64,000 bases of DNA from Clostridiales bacterium (lineage in GTDB: Bacteria > Bacillota > Clostridia > Lachnospirales > Lachnospiraceae): positions 248,001-312,000 of the forward strand of contig JAJQIK010000081.1 in NCBI GenBank assembly GCA_021199255.1, read 5' to 3'. Below, piece by piece: positions 56,296-64,000 of this stretch. How positions within the stretch are numbered: the first letter of the stretch is position 1; each line of letters starts with the position of its first letter. Under the pieces are notes generated by a model. That model searched no databases. It was not told the origin of the DNA and saw only the letters and a program-made list of their open reading frames with translations. A program made the translations under genes and the position numbers.

Positions 56296-57348
56296 TTAGT
56301 GGTTCAGCTCCCGCAGTCTTCGGACGGCGGGCTCGTAATCGCCGCATTTTTTATAATAAGCTTTGGCGTCTTCCATTTTGCCGGTGGTTTCATAGATGCT
56401 GGCTATGTTGTAATTGGCGCGATAGCTGTTTACGCCCTTTCTGGAGTAGGTGGAGAGGCCGGTTGCCTTCTGAAATTCCGCGATTGCCTTATCATACAGT
56501 CCCTTTTTCATATAGAGCACGCCCATCAGATAGACGAAGTCCGCCCGGTGGGAAAGAGATTCATATTGATTCTGAATGGTCATGGCAAGATCATATTTGG
56601 CCAATTCGATCAGGCAGTAGCCGTATGTTTCCGTCATGCTCTGGACAAAAGCGGAATGAGGGTCTGCGTTGAGGTCAAGCCCCATTTTATAGTAATGAGC
56701 CGCTTTCTCAATATCGTTTAGGGAGCAGTAGTTTTGCCCTAATTGGAAATAGATGTAGGGACTCGGTCCCTTTAGCTCCAGATCATGCAGAAGCATTTCC
56801 AGATTTCTGGTGGCCCGCATACGCTTGTCGGATTCGGAGACATAGCCTTCATGATAGAAGGTCAGGGGAATCTCAAAAGATGCGGGTTCCTTTCCGTCTA
56901 ATCGGCGTACCTGTTCGTGGACGCTTCCCTCATAATGACAGTAGTTCCGGTTGAAAAGTCGGCCGATGCGCTCGGACATGACGGAACGGACGCCCTGCAC
57001 ACTGTAAGGGTTATTGCGGGTAATCATTCCGACGGAAGGATTGTTGCCCTCCAGCAGCTCTTCCAGTTCCGCGAGATTGGCGTTTTCCAGATATTCATCG
57101 CAGTCGATGGTCAGTACCCAGTCGTTGCTGGCCTGTTGGACGGAGAAATTCCTGGCGGAGCTGAAATCGTCGCACCAGGCGAAATGGAATACTTTATTCG
57201 TATATTTCTGGGCGATTTCCACAGTTCTGTCTACAGAACCGGTGTCTACGACAATAATTTCAAATTTGCAGGGGCGGAGCCTCTTTAAACATTCTTCTAT
57301 GTGGTTATCTTCATTTTTCGCAATCATGCAGACGGAAATGGGAGACAT
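56296..57348 (-). CDS. GT2 glycosyltransferase with TPR tail, copy B
   Basis: About 350 residues from ATG 57348 (GAGGTG upstream). The same architecture as copy A: ISVCMIAKNEDNHIEECLKR, VVDTGSVDRTVEIAQKY, WVLTIDCDEYLENAN, then TPR-like helices (YIYFQLGQNYCSLNDIEKAA, FVYLMGVLYMKKGLYDKAIA). The two are tandem duplicates diverged throughout. A promoter is proposed at 57395-57423. Confidence 0.83.
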   Translation of the reverse strand: MSPISVCMIAKNEDNHIEECLKRLRPCKFEIIVVDTGSVDRTVEIAQKYTNKVFHFAWCDDFSSARNFSVQQASNDWVLTIDCDEYLENANLAELEELLEGNNPSVGMITRNNPYSVQGVRSVMSERIGRLFNRNYCHYEGSVHEQVRRLDGKEPASFEIPLTFYHEGYVSESDKRMRATRNLEMLLHDLELKGPSPYIYFQLGQNYCSLNDIEKAAHYYKMGLDLNADPHSAFVQSMTETYGYCLIELAKYDLAMTIQNQYESLSHRADFVYLMGVLYMKKGLYDKAIAEFQKATGLSTYSRKGVNSYRANYNIASIYETTGKMEDAKAYYKKCGDYEPAVRRLRELNH

Positions 57349-57699
57349 GGAATACACCTCTTTAGCTTGCTTTTAATTCTTAAATCATAATTATATATTA
57401 GCATTTTCTGGACATAACGACAATAAAATCTTTTCAGGGAGGGCAGCGGCGGTCAATGGAGTAAAATAACGCCTTACTGGACTTTTTGAACAAAAAAAGC
57501 GGGACGGGATAGTCATAAATTGACAATAGTAACGATATTCCGTTAAAAGAATCGTTTGGGTGGTTCCTTTTTGGGAAAATATGTGGTAGACTGATACGGA
57601 AGAATATTAGAGGAGCGCGTTCTTTTCGAAATACCTGTGTATGCGCTGCGGCACAGGTATGAATCATGCGCAGCGGGCAGCGCGGAAATGAGGTGTATT
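57349..57699. other. Divergent regulatory gap between GT2-TPR and HTH-glf genes
   Basis: A 351-base gap without a gene. Minus strand: TTGTCG (57423-57418), 17 bases, TAATAT (57400-57395), a fair promoter for copy B. Plus strand: TTGACA (57520-57525) with TTAAAA 17 bases later (57543-57548), a weaker match. A perfect 9-bp inverted repeat, ATACCTGTG / CACAGGTAT, lies at 57631-57660, about 40 bases before the HTH start, and could be its operator or a leader hairpin. Confidence 0.5.
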
Positions 57700-58041
57700 A
57701 TGACAAAAGCAGAAATTTTGAAGGCAGAAATTTTGAAACAGTACAAGAGCGTAAGGCAGTTCGCAATCGAGATGGAGATTCCCTATTCCACATTGGTTAC
57801 GGCATTGGATAGAGGAATTGAAGGAATGGCATATGGCACGGTAATCAGAATGTGCGATAAGCTGAACCTGAATCCGGTTGATTTTTCCCCTTTGAACCAG
57901 AAGAGCCTGCTGGGCGGCAAGATCATGGAGAACCGGGTTATGCAGTATTATGTCAGGCTGAATAAGGTGGGGCGTAAGAAAGCGCTGGAGCTGATGGAGG
58001 ATTATGCGCAGTTAGATAAATATAAGGCGGACGAGGAATAA
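57700..58041 (+). CDS. Small HTH (Cro/CI-like) protein preceding glf
   Basis: About 113 residues from ATG 57700 (GAGGTG upstream). Helix-turn-helix at about 20-62: SVRQFAIEMEIPYSTLVTAL then GMAYGTVIRMCDKLNLNP. The C-terminal tail is helical. An in-frame 15-base tandem duplication at 57709-57738 repeats AEILK. Its stop overlaps the glf start (TAATG), so they are co-translated. It may regulate the unit through the inverted repeat at 57631-57660. Target unproven. Confidence 0.72.
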   Translation: MTKAEILKAEILKQYKSVRQFAIEMEIPYSTLVTALDRGIEGMAYGTVIRMCDKLNLNPVDFSPLNQKSLLGGKIMENRVMQYYVRLNKVGRKKALELMEDYAQLDKYKADEE

Positions 58042-59183
58042 TGCAATACGATTATTTAATAGTAGGCGCCGGCCTGTTCGGAGCGGTATTTGCCCATGAG
58101 ATGAAAGAGCGGGGCAAGTCGGTTTACGTGATTGACAAAAGAGACCATATCGCCGGCAATATTTATACGGAGTCCGTGCTGGATATTCAGGTACATAGAT
58201 ATGGCGCCCATATTTTCCATACCTCCAATCAAAGGGTATGGGACTATGTAAACCGGTTTGCGCAGTTTAATCACTATATTAATTCGCCGGTTGCCCGTTA
58301 CCGCGACGAGCTGTATAACCTTCCCTTCAATATGAATACCTTCAGTAAAATGTGGGGAGTGATTACGCCGGCGGAGGCAAAGGCGCAGATTGCCCGCCAG
58401 ATCGAGACGCTGGGGATTACAGCGCCCGCTAATCTGGAGGAGCAGGCGCTTTCGCTGGTGGGTACGGACGTATATGAGAAGCTGGTAAAGGGCTATACCG
58501 AGAAACAGTGGGGCAGAGACTGTAAGGAGCTTCCCGCCTTTATCATTAAACGGCTGCCGCTGCGTTTCACCTATGACAATAACTATTTTAACGATCGGTA
58601 TCAGGGGATTCCCATAGGCGGCTATACGGCCATGATAGAGCGTATGCTTCAGGGAATAAAGGTCAGAACCGGCACGGCTTATCAGGACTTTGCCACAGAG
58701 ACAGAGGAGGCCGGGAAGGTGCGGATCGAAGACCGGGAAGGCAACAGTTACAGCAGGGTAGTCTATACCGGTATGCTGGACGAGTATTTTAATTATTGCT
58801 TAGGGCATCTGGAATACAGATCCCTGCGGTTTGAAACGGAAGAACTGCCTGACTGTGAGAATTATCAGGGCAATGCGGTGGTCAATTACACGGAGCGGGC
58901 AATCCCTTATACCAGAGTGATAGAGCACAAACACTTTGAGTTCGGCACACAGCCGGGCACGGTTATTACCAGAGAATATCCGTCGGAATGGCAGGAGGGG
59001 GAGGAACCCTATTATCCGGTCAATGATGCGCGTAACGACGCTTTATTCCGGAAATATCAGGAGCTGGCCCAGACGAGGAAGCACATTATTTTCGGCGGCC
59101 GTCTGGGGCAATATAAGTATTACGATATGGATAAAGTGATTGAAGCGGCGCTGGAAGCGGCGACGGAAGAGCTTTCAAGATGA
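58041..59183 (+). CDS. glf: UDP-galactopyranose mutase
   Basis: 380 residues; ATG 58041 overlaps the HTH stop by one base. Flavoenzyme converting UDP-Galp to UDP-Galf for galactofuranose-containing glycans. N-terminal FAD dinucleotide fold YDYLIVGAGLFGAVFAHEMK, RDHIAGNIYTE, the HRYGAHIFHTSNQRVWDYV active-site His region, and the C-terminal IFGGRLGQYKYYDMDKVIE are all typical. Length is normal. It may feed the glycan genes nearby. Confidence 0.95.
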   Translation: MQYDYLIVGAGLFGAVFAHEMKERGKSVYVIDKRDHIAGNIYTESVLDIQVHRYGAHIFHTSNQRVWDYVNRFAQFNHYINSPVARYRDELYNLPFNMNTFSKMWGVITPAEAKAQIARQIETLGITAPANLEEQALSLVGTDVYEKLVKGYTEKQWGRDCKELPAFIIKRLPLRFTYDNNYFNDRYQGIPIGGYTAMIERMLQGIKVRTGTAYQDFATETEEAGKVRIEDREGNSYSRVVYTGMLDEYFNYCLGHLEYRSLRFETEELPDCENYQGNAVVNYTERAIPYTRVIEHKHFEFGTQPGTVITREYPSEWQEGEEPYYPVNDARNDALFRKYQELAQTRKHIIFGGRLGQYKYYDMDKVIEAALEAATEELSR

Positions 59184-59200
59184 TCCTCTAAAAAACACAA

Positions 59201-59238
59201 GGCAGAGTATTGACAAGAAATCATACTCTGCCTATAAT
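59201..59238 (+). promoter_or_regulatory. Consensus promoter framed by a perfect inverted repeat
   Basis: TTGACA (59210-59215), 17 bases and TATAAT (59233-59238), a perfect sigma-A match. Perfect 10-bp arms GGCAGAGTAT (59201-59210) and ATACTCTGCC (59223-59232) flank the spacer, touching the -35 and ending at the -10. This is a strong operator candidate. It could also act as a terminator on the minus strand, where T6 follows. Confidence 0.8.
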
Positions 59239-59246
59239 ACAAATTG

Positions 59247-59267
59247 ATAGTTTGAATATCAAAGTAT
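59247..59267 (+). promoter_or_regulatory. FabT-like dyad downstream of the promoter
   Basis: TTTGAATATCAAA (59251-59263), flanked by ATA and TAT, resembles the FabT/FabR operator (TTTGATTATCAAA type) of Firmicute fatty-acid genes. It lies about where transcription would start, fitting repression. The match is by eye. Confidence 0.45.
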
Positions 59268-59371
59268 TAGAGGGTCAAATCATTAGTTACCCAAACGGGA
59301 AATTCCCTATAGAAGATTTTTCTGTGGAATCTGAGATTTTCCTGCGGGAATGAGAGAGAAAGGTATGGATC

Positions 59372-60988
59372 ATGAACTGGAACGAAGCGATTGAAGACTT
59401 AGACAGCAGAAGAGAGAAAGCGTTACGCGGCGGCGGGCAGAGTAAGATTGACAAGCAGCACGCGCAGGGCAAGATGACTGCGAGAGAGAGAATTGAGATG
59501 TTGTTGGATCCGGGCACCTTCGTAGAAGTGGATGGCTTTTTGGAGTCCCGTATCAACGATTTTGATCTGGATAAAAGAAGAGTGCCGGGAGACGGCGTCG
59601 TGACCGGTTACGGGGAAATCGACGGACGTCAGGTATTTGTGGCCAGCGAGGATTTTACGGTAATCGGCGGTACTCTGGGGGAATATCATTCCTTTAAGAT
59701 CTGCCGTATTCAGGACATGGCGATGGAGATGAAAGCCCCGCTGATCTGCATTAATGACAGCGGCGGAGCCAGAATTGAGGAGGGTATTTCGTCTCTCAGC
59801 GGATACAGCGGTATGTTCCTGCGCCACACCAAGGCGTCCGGCGTTATCCCGCAGATCGCCGTAATCTTGGGACCCTGCTCCGGCGGCGCCTGCTATGCGC
59901 CTGCTATCTGCGACTTTATCTTTATGGTAAAGGATATTTCTAAAATGTTTATTACCGGCCCGAATGTGGTTAAGACCGTTATCAATGAGGAGGTATCCGT
60001 GGAGGAGCTTGGCGGCGCGGATGTGCATGCCAAAAAGAGCGGCGTGTCCCATTTTACCTATGATTCGGAGGGCGAGTGCCTGATGGGCGTGCGGAAGCTC
60101 CTGTCCTATCTGCCCAGCAACTGGCTGGAGAAACCGCCGGTGGTCAATAATCCTGAGCGGCAGCGGTTCCTGTCCCACGTGGGCAAGGTGTTTGGCAAAA
60201 CGGACGGAAATAAGCTCGATTCCGGTATGAAAGCGAAAGCGGCTAAGATTATGGATATTGTACCGGATAATTCCCGTCATGCTTATGACGTCAAGGAAGT
60301 GATCGATTGTATTGTAGATGAAGGCAGCTTCTTTGAAGTGCAGCAGGATTTCGCCATGAACGCGGTGGTAGGCTGGTGCAGAATGGACGGCAAGGTGGTC
60401 GGAATCGTGGCCAATCAGCCCAATGCGATGGGCGGTTCCCTAGATTATCACGCTTCGGATAAGATTGCCAGATTTATCCGTTTCTGCGACTGCTTCAATA
60501 TCCCTTTGGTAACGTTGATTGACGTGCCTGCGTTTCTGCCGGGTACTGCGCAGGAGCATAACGGTATTATCCGCCATGGCGCTAAGATATTGTATGCCTA
60601 TTCGGAGGCCACTGTGCCGAAGATTTCACTGATTATGCGGAAGGCCTACGGCGGCGCTTATATTGCCATGAATTCTAAGGAAATGGGCGCAGATATCGTG
60701 TATGCGTGGCCTATCGCGGAGATTGCGGTTATGGGAGCCGACGGCGCCGTGAACATTGCCTTTAAGCGTAAGATCAAGGCTGCGGAGGATCCGGAGGCTA
60801 TGCGCGCCCAGTGCAAGAAGGAATATGAAGACAGGTTCCTGAATCCTTATGTGGCAGCCGCAAGAGGCTATGTCAACGAGGTGATTAAGCCGGAGGAGAC
60901 AAGGGACGCCCTGATTAAAGCCCTGAAAGGACTTAAAAATAAACAGGTTGAGAATCCTAAGAAGAAGCATGGCAATATTCCGCTTTAG
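59372..60988 (+). CDS. Biotin-dependent acyl-CoA carboxyltransferase (PccB/MmdA type)
   Basis: 538 residues, ATG 59372 (GAAAGG upstream). A double crotonase-fold carboxyltransferase: KIDKQHAQGKMTARERIEML, NDSGGARIEEGI, PCSGGACYAPAICDFIFMV and, in the C-terminal half, DVPAFLPGTAQEHNGIIRHG then KAYGGAYIAMNSKEMGAD. It moves carboxyl groups between biotin and an acyl-CoA (propionyl, methylmalonyl or acetyl). No biotin carrier, biotin carboxylase or decarboxylase membrane subunit is next to it, so partners must lie elsewhere. Its own promoter suggests fatty-acid-linked control. Confidence 0.88.
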   Translation: MNWNEAIEDLDSRREKALRGGGQSKIDKQHAQGKMTARERIEMLLDPGTFVEVDGFLESRINDFDLDKRRVPGDGVVTGYGEIDGRQVFVASEDFTVIGGTLGEYHSFKICRIQDMAMEMKAPLICINDSGGARIEEGISSLSGYSGMFLRHTKASGVIPQIAVILGPCSGGACYAPAICDFIFMVKDISKMFITGPNVVKTVINEEVSVEELGGADVHAKKSGVSHFTYDSEGECLMGVRKLLSYLPSNWLEKPPVVNNPERQRFLSHVGKVFGKTDGNKLDSGMKAKAAKIMDIVPDNSRHAYDVKEVIDCIVDEGSFFEVQQDFAMNAVVGWCRMDGKVVGIVANQPNAMGGSLDYHASDKIARFIRFCDCFNIPLVTLIDVPAFLPGTAQEHNGIIRHGAKILYAYSEATVPKISLIMRKAYGGAYIAMNSKEMGADIVYAWPIAEIAVMGADGAVNIAFKRKIKAAEDPEAMRAQCKKEYEDRFLNPYVAAARGYVNEVIKPEETRDALIKALKGLKNKQVENPKKKHGNIPL

Positions 60989-61033
60989 GATAGGTTTTCT
61001 GAGAAAACAGCGGTTATATGATGGGAATAGAAA

Positions 61034-61059
61034 GAGCCGGTTCGGGAAAGAACCGGCTC
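61034..61059. terminator. Hairpin terminator between convergent genes
   Basis: Perfect 10-bp arms GAGCCGGTTC (61034-61043) and GAACCGGCTC (61050-61059), loop GGGAAA. The flanks are only moderately T-rich (TTTCTATT on minus, CTGCTTTG on plus). It likely serves both convergent genes. Confidence 0.65.
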
Positions 61060-61104
61060 CTGCTTTGCTGGTCGTTCTGAATAAAAGCGGCAGTCTGCTG
61101 CGGC

Positions 61105-62409
61105 TCAGCAGTAGCTGTTAAACATCATGCCGCTGTAAGCGCTGGTGATGTAAGGGCTGGCAAAATTTTTGCCGGGATTTTTGTAAGCTACGATAATATT
61201 ATTGACATAATTCATCGGGTTTAAGGATACCTGGTTGGTTTTGCGCAGCACGGAATTGGTAAAGCCTTTCATGGAAGAAAACACCTCTTTGGCGTTATCG
61301 CTCATGGCCTGCTGCTTTAGGGTGCTGCGGTCTACCTCCAGCGTGCCGTCCTGCCCCAGCCTGAGCCCTGCCGAGGTGAGCCCCTGGGCGTATACTCTGG
61401 CGACGCTGCTCATTTCGTGGAACAGCCGGTTGCTTTTAGGCTGGTTTTCACTGTATTCGGAAACCGCCTGCAGGAAAGAATTGTAGCCTCTGACTAAGGT
61501 GTTGATATTTTCAGTCAGAGATTCCACGTCTGTCCGCAAGCCGATGGAAGCCGTCCCGCCATCTTCGCCGCTGACGCCTTTCAGCTGCAGCTCATAGGTG
61601 TTCTCCAGGGTAAAGCGATTGGAAGCGGTAGTGATTTCCTCCTCGTTTACCACAAAGGAAGCGTTGGTGGACTGCGCGGACACATGATCTAAACCAAAGT
61701 ACTCAATGGAGCCTGAGGTTTTACTGGTCTGATGATCCGATATTTTAAATAAGCAGGGCTTGCCGTCCTTTAAACCGGTAGCGTTGGATTCCATTCGCAG
61801 AGAGGAATTGCCTGCGTCGTCCGTGACGACCTCCGCCGACATGCCAATATTGGCATTATTGATCAGGCGGGACAGCTTTTCCTGCACATCGCGGTTCGTG
61901 TCGGTGGACTTGATATTAAACTGGAGCTCATAATTTAAGTCGTCGATTCCCACGTCGAAGGAATAAGTGGACGGTGGGAGGGCGACCGCTTCCTCGCCGG
62001 GGAGGAACTTGCCCGTATTAATCTGCGGGGAAGCCAGATTCTTTACCTCGATTTCATAGGCGGGGGCATCTTCGGAATCCTCCGAGGAGCCGATGTAGGT
62101 GGCGGTAACGATAGCTTCGTCGCTGGAATATGCCACCTTCTTATTTAAAAGGTCATCTTCATCGAGACCGCCTAAGGAGGCGATGGTATTGCGCAGCTCG
62201 CGGGCATTTTCCTTCATGCTTACGGCGAACTGCTGAGAGTCCTTGCTGGTATCCAGAATATACAGAGGGGATTCCTTGTTCATTTTGACTATGGAATTAT
62301 ATACGCTCCGCAGCTCGCTCTTCTTATGAGAGTCATAAGGCGTGCTGGGCTTAGGCGCGTAGGTAGTCATATAGAAATTATAGACATTATAAATACTGCT
62401 ATAAGCCAT
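61105..62409 (-). CDS. FliD-like flagellar filament-capping protein homologue
   Basis: 434 residues, ATG 62409 with AGGAGG. Composition and segments match FliD-type hook-associated proteins. The N-terminal helical region holds LRSVYNSIVKMNKESPLYIL, then come beta-rich middle domains (SYDFDVGIDD-like, RMESNATGLKDG). In the C-terminal part are the helical VESLTENINTLVRGYNSFLQ, GLRLGQDGTLEVDRSTLKQQ and FTNSVLRKTN. FliD caps the filament and directs flagellin folding. No other flagellar gene is adjacent, and the start MAYSSIYNVYNFYMTTY is unusual, so it may be a divergent paralogue. It supports flagellation. Confidence 0.75.
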   Translation of the reverse strand: MAYSSIYNVYNFYMTTYAPKPSTPYDSHKKSELRSVYNSIVKMNKESPLYILDTSKDSQQFAVSMKENARELRNTIASLGGLDEDDLLNKKVAYSSDEAIVTATYIGSSEDSEDAPAYEIEVKNLASPQINTGKFLPGEEAVALPPSTYSFDVGIDDLNYELQFNIKSTDTNRDVQEKLSRLINNANIGMSAEVVTDDAGNSSLRMESNATGLKDGKPCLFKISDHQTSKTSGSIEYFGLDHVSAQSTNASFVVNEEEITTASNRFTLENTYELQLKGVSGEDGGTASIGLRTDVESLTENINTLVRGYNSFLQAVSEYSENQPKSNRLFHEMSSVARVYAQGLTSAGLRLGQDGTLEVDRSTLKQQAMSDNAKEVFSSMKGFTNSVLRKTNQVSLNPMNYVNNIIVAYKNPGKNFASPYITSAYSGMMFNSYC

Positions 62410-62580
62410 GGTTCCCCTCCTTTCTTCCGTGAAATAGTATCAGATGTCTTCTCCGGCTGTCCGTAGCCTGCAAGGCATCATCCTTGGGTATTCTGCTTAT
62501 TCAGTTTCATTGTAGCATTTACGGGGAGGAAAATGCAAGTATATATAAGGAAAAAACCCGAAAAAACCACATTTTTTCTC

Positions 62581-62609
62581 TTGACTTGAAAGACTCCGTA
62601 TGGTATAGT
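62581..62609 (+). promoter_or_regulatory. Promoter of rpmG-secE-nusG
   Basis: TTGACT (62581-62586), 17 bases, TATAGT (62604-62609), about 80 bases before rpmG. The rest of the gap 62410-62580 shows no gene. Confidence 0.75.
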
Positions 62610-62688
62610 ACATAAACGAGATGAGATTTAGGTCTTTTTTTTATGCTCAAAATTTGGACTTCATTAAAATACACGTGGAGGTAGCGAA

Positions 62689-62838
62689 ATGCGTACAAAA
62701 ATCACTTTAGCATGCACAGAATGTAAACAACGTAACTACAATACGACCAAAGAGAAGAAAAACCATCCTGACAGAATGGAGATTAGGAAATATTGTAGAT
62801 TCTGCAAGAAGCATACTTTGCACAAAGAGACGAAATAA
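62689..62838 (+). CDS. rpmG: 50S ribosomal protein L33
   Basis: 49 residues from ATG 62689 (TGGAGG at 62677-62682). [20 protein letters not shown], then [15 protein letters not shown]; four cysteines in two CxxC pairs (zinc-binding C+ form). Its place before secE and nusG is the usual Firmicute order. Confidence 0.95.
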   Translation: MRTKITLACTECKQRNYNTTKEKKNHPDRMEIRKYCRFCKKHTLHKETK

Positions 62839-62908
62839 TAGTTGCGCTTGCCTGATGTGCGCGCGGCACACGCGAAATGCGCGGACGGCAGGGAATGGAG
62901 GATTAGCG

Positions 62909-63127
62909 ATGGGAGATTCTGCTAAATCAGAGAAAATATCCAAGCCCGCCAGGTTCTGGGAGGGTGTGAAAGCTGAATTTAAGAAAATCACCTGGCCTGA
63001 TAAAGATGCCCTTTTGAAGCAATCCGTTGCGGTTGTGATTATTTCTGTTGTCGTAGGAGCGCTGATTGCGATACTGGACTTCGGCCTGCAGTATGGCGTG
63101 GATTTTATTACCACATTTACATTTTAG
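62909..63127 (+). CDS. secE: Preprotein translocase subunit SecE
   Basis: 72 residues from ATG 62909 (ATGGAGG upstream); the longer in-frame start is not supported. A charged amphipathic segment with FWEGVKAEFKKITWPDKDAL precedes a single transmembrane helix (about 40-60), the minimal Gram-positive SecE. It clamps SecY in the SecYEG channel. Confidence 0.95.
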   Translation: MGDSAKSEKISKPARFWEGVKAEFKKITWPDKDALLKQSVAVVIISVVVGALIAILDFGLQYGVDFITTFTF

Positions 63128-63168
63128 CAGACTTTGAAAACAGGTTCTAAGAAAGGCATGGTATTGGT

Positions 63169-63684
63169 ATGGCAGAAGCAAATTGGTATGTTGTTCATAC
63201 TTATTCCGGGTATGAGAACAAGGTAAAAGCCAATATTGAGAAAACGATTGAGAACAGACATCTGGAAGAGGAAATCCTGGAGGTGCGAGTGCCGATGCAG
63301 GACGTTATGGAGTTGAAGAACGGCGCCCGCAAGACTGTCCAGAAGAAAATGTTTCCCGGCTATGTTCTAATTAATATGGTGATGAATGATGACACATGGT
63401 ATGTGGTGAGAAATACCAGAGGCGTGACGGGCTTCGTAGGGCCGGGAAGCAAACCGGTACCGCTTACTGAGGCGGAGATGAAACCGCTCGGCATTAAGAC
63501 GGAGAATATCAGCGTTGACTTTGCCGAGGGCGATACCATAGCGGTGGTTGCCGGCGTCTGGAAGGATACCGTCGGCGTGGTTCAGAGGATGGATTACGGC
63601 AAGCAGACGGCGACCATCAACGTAGAACTGTTTGGCAGAGAGACTCCTGTGGAGATCAGCTTCGCGGAAGTCAGAAGTATGTAG
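63169..63684 (+). CDS. nusG: Transcription termination/antitermination factor NusG
   Basis: 171 residues, ATG 63169. NGN domain (about 1-105): NWYVVHTYSGYENKVKANIE, KKMFPGYVLINMVM and TRGVTGFVGPGSKP. KOW domain (about 120-171): FAEGDTIAVVAGVWKDTVGV. General NusG, coupled to secE and ribosomal genes; not one of the specialised LoaP/RfaH paralogues. Confidence 0.96.
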   Translation: MAEANWYVVHTYSGYENKVKANIEKTIENRHLEEEILEVRVPMQDVMELKNGARKTVQKKMFPGYVLINMVMNDDTWYVVRNTRGVTGFVGPGSKPVPLTEAEMKPLGIKTENISVDFAEGDTIAVVAGVWKDTVGVVQRMDYGKQTATINVELFGRETPVEISFAEVRSM

Positions 63685-63731
63685 TCGATCTTGATTCGAT
63701 ATTTATTCCGCTTATGCGGTTTAAATAGAGC

Positions 63732-63761
63732 CTGTTTATGCGGCTTATGCGGTATAAACAG
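63732..63761 (+). promoter_or_regulatory. Leader hairpin before rplK
   Basis: Arms CTGTTTAT (63732-63739) and ATAAACAG (63754-63761). Overlapping it, GCTTATGCGGTTTAAA (63710-63725) recurs as GCTTATGCGGTATAAA (63743-63758), one mismatch. No T-run follows. Possibly a leader control element for the L11 operon; nothing is proven. Confidence 0.4.
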
Positions 63762-63881
63762 CAGTGTGGGAGTGATGTTTCACGGACGCCGTTTCCTGTA
63801 GGGCGCTTGGGCGCTGCAGAGCAGGATAGGGCGGAGGCGGAGACGTTACGCCCGTACCACATTATATTAGGAGGTGCCATT

Positions 63882-64000
63882 ATGGCAAAGAAAGTAGAAG
63901 GATATATTAAGTTACAGATCCCTGCTGGTAAAGCTACACCAGCACCGCCGGTTGGTCCCGCACTCGGACAGCACGGCGTAAACATCGTTGAATTTACAAA
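63882..64000 (+). CDS. rplK: 50S ribosomal protein L11, 5' part (cut by window end)
   Basis: ATG 63882 with AGGAGGTG at 63869-63876. The 39 visible residues, [20 protein letters not shown] then [19 protein letters not shown], are typical of L11 ([12 protein letters not shown] motif). The gene continues beyond the window, presumably into rplA. Confidence 0.97.
   Translation, partial: MAKKVEGYIKLQIPAGKATPAPPVGPALGQHGVNIVEFT

Noticed and set aside
59311-59321. Palindrome GGGAAATTCCC before the carboxyltransferase gene
   Set aside because: Short, AT-centred and without partner sites; expected by chance.
63169-63684. NusG as a LoaP-type regulator of the island
   Set aside because: Its sequence and secE-rplK context are those of general NusG.

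Overview
The window looks like a chromosomal segment of a flagellated, butyrate-forming Lachnospiraceae-like Firmicute (class Clostridia). The evidence is GGAGG-type ribosome binding sites, a T-box leader on aspS, an RF2 gene with programmed frameshift, the DapL lysine route, ptb-buk, DUF975 proteins, and an rpmG-secE-nusG-rplK cluster. No rRNA, tRNA, CRISPR array or insertion sequence was seen. Genus and species cannot be fixed from the sequence.

Region 1 (1-29.3 kb) is mostly housekeeping. In order: the 3' end of hisC, a small multidrug-export-type membrane protein, a surface GH20 hexosaminidase, a methyltransferase, hslO, and nadE. Then come glnA with a candidate ANTAR-controlled leader and an ANTAR regulator, dapF-dapL, a T-box-led aspS-gatC-gatA-gatB run, and guaB. 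A two-protein version of the last two purine steps (IMP cyclohydrolase plus AICAR transformylase) follows, then ptb-buk on the minus strand, secA, and prfB.

Region 2 (about 29.3-54.7 kb) is a glycan-synthesis island. It opens with a DUF975 membrane protein and a HExxH SprA-like protein. It then runs on the plus strand through two tandem IspD/TarI-type cytidylyltransferases and a CDP-glycerol-transferase-like giant protein. Next come a broken FkbM methyltransferase, two methyltransferases, a GT11 fucosyltransferase, a radical SAM protein, an AsnB-type amidotransferase, and many glycosyltransferases. Two sites match the flagellar sigma-D consensus exactly (TAAA-N15-GCCGATAT). Each is followed by the same roughly 41-nt element and then a terminator-like hairpin before the first gene. 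This suggests control with late flagellar genes, so flagellin glycosylation is the leading guess. The enzymes recall a Clostridioides type A flagellin-glycan locus, but the product is unknown. A small Rossmann-like module (IYGAG-type) recurs about ten times, fused to very different enzymes and once as a membrane-anchored stand-alone protein. The part from about 33.96 to 44.19 kb is conspicuously AT-rich and begins inside a reading frame, as if a cassette had been swapped in.

Region 3 (54.7-64 kb) holds an MntR/DtxR-type regulator, two paralogous GT2-TPR proteins, a small HTH protein overlapping glf, an orphan biotin-dependent carboxyltransferase behind a near-perfect promoter framed by an inverted repeat, and a FliD-like protein. 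It ends with the start of the transcription/ribosome cluster rpmG-secE-nusG-rplK (rplK cut by the window edge).
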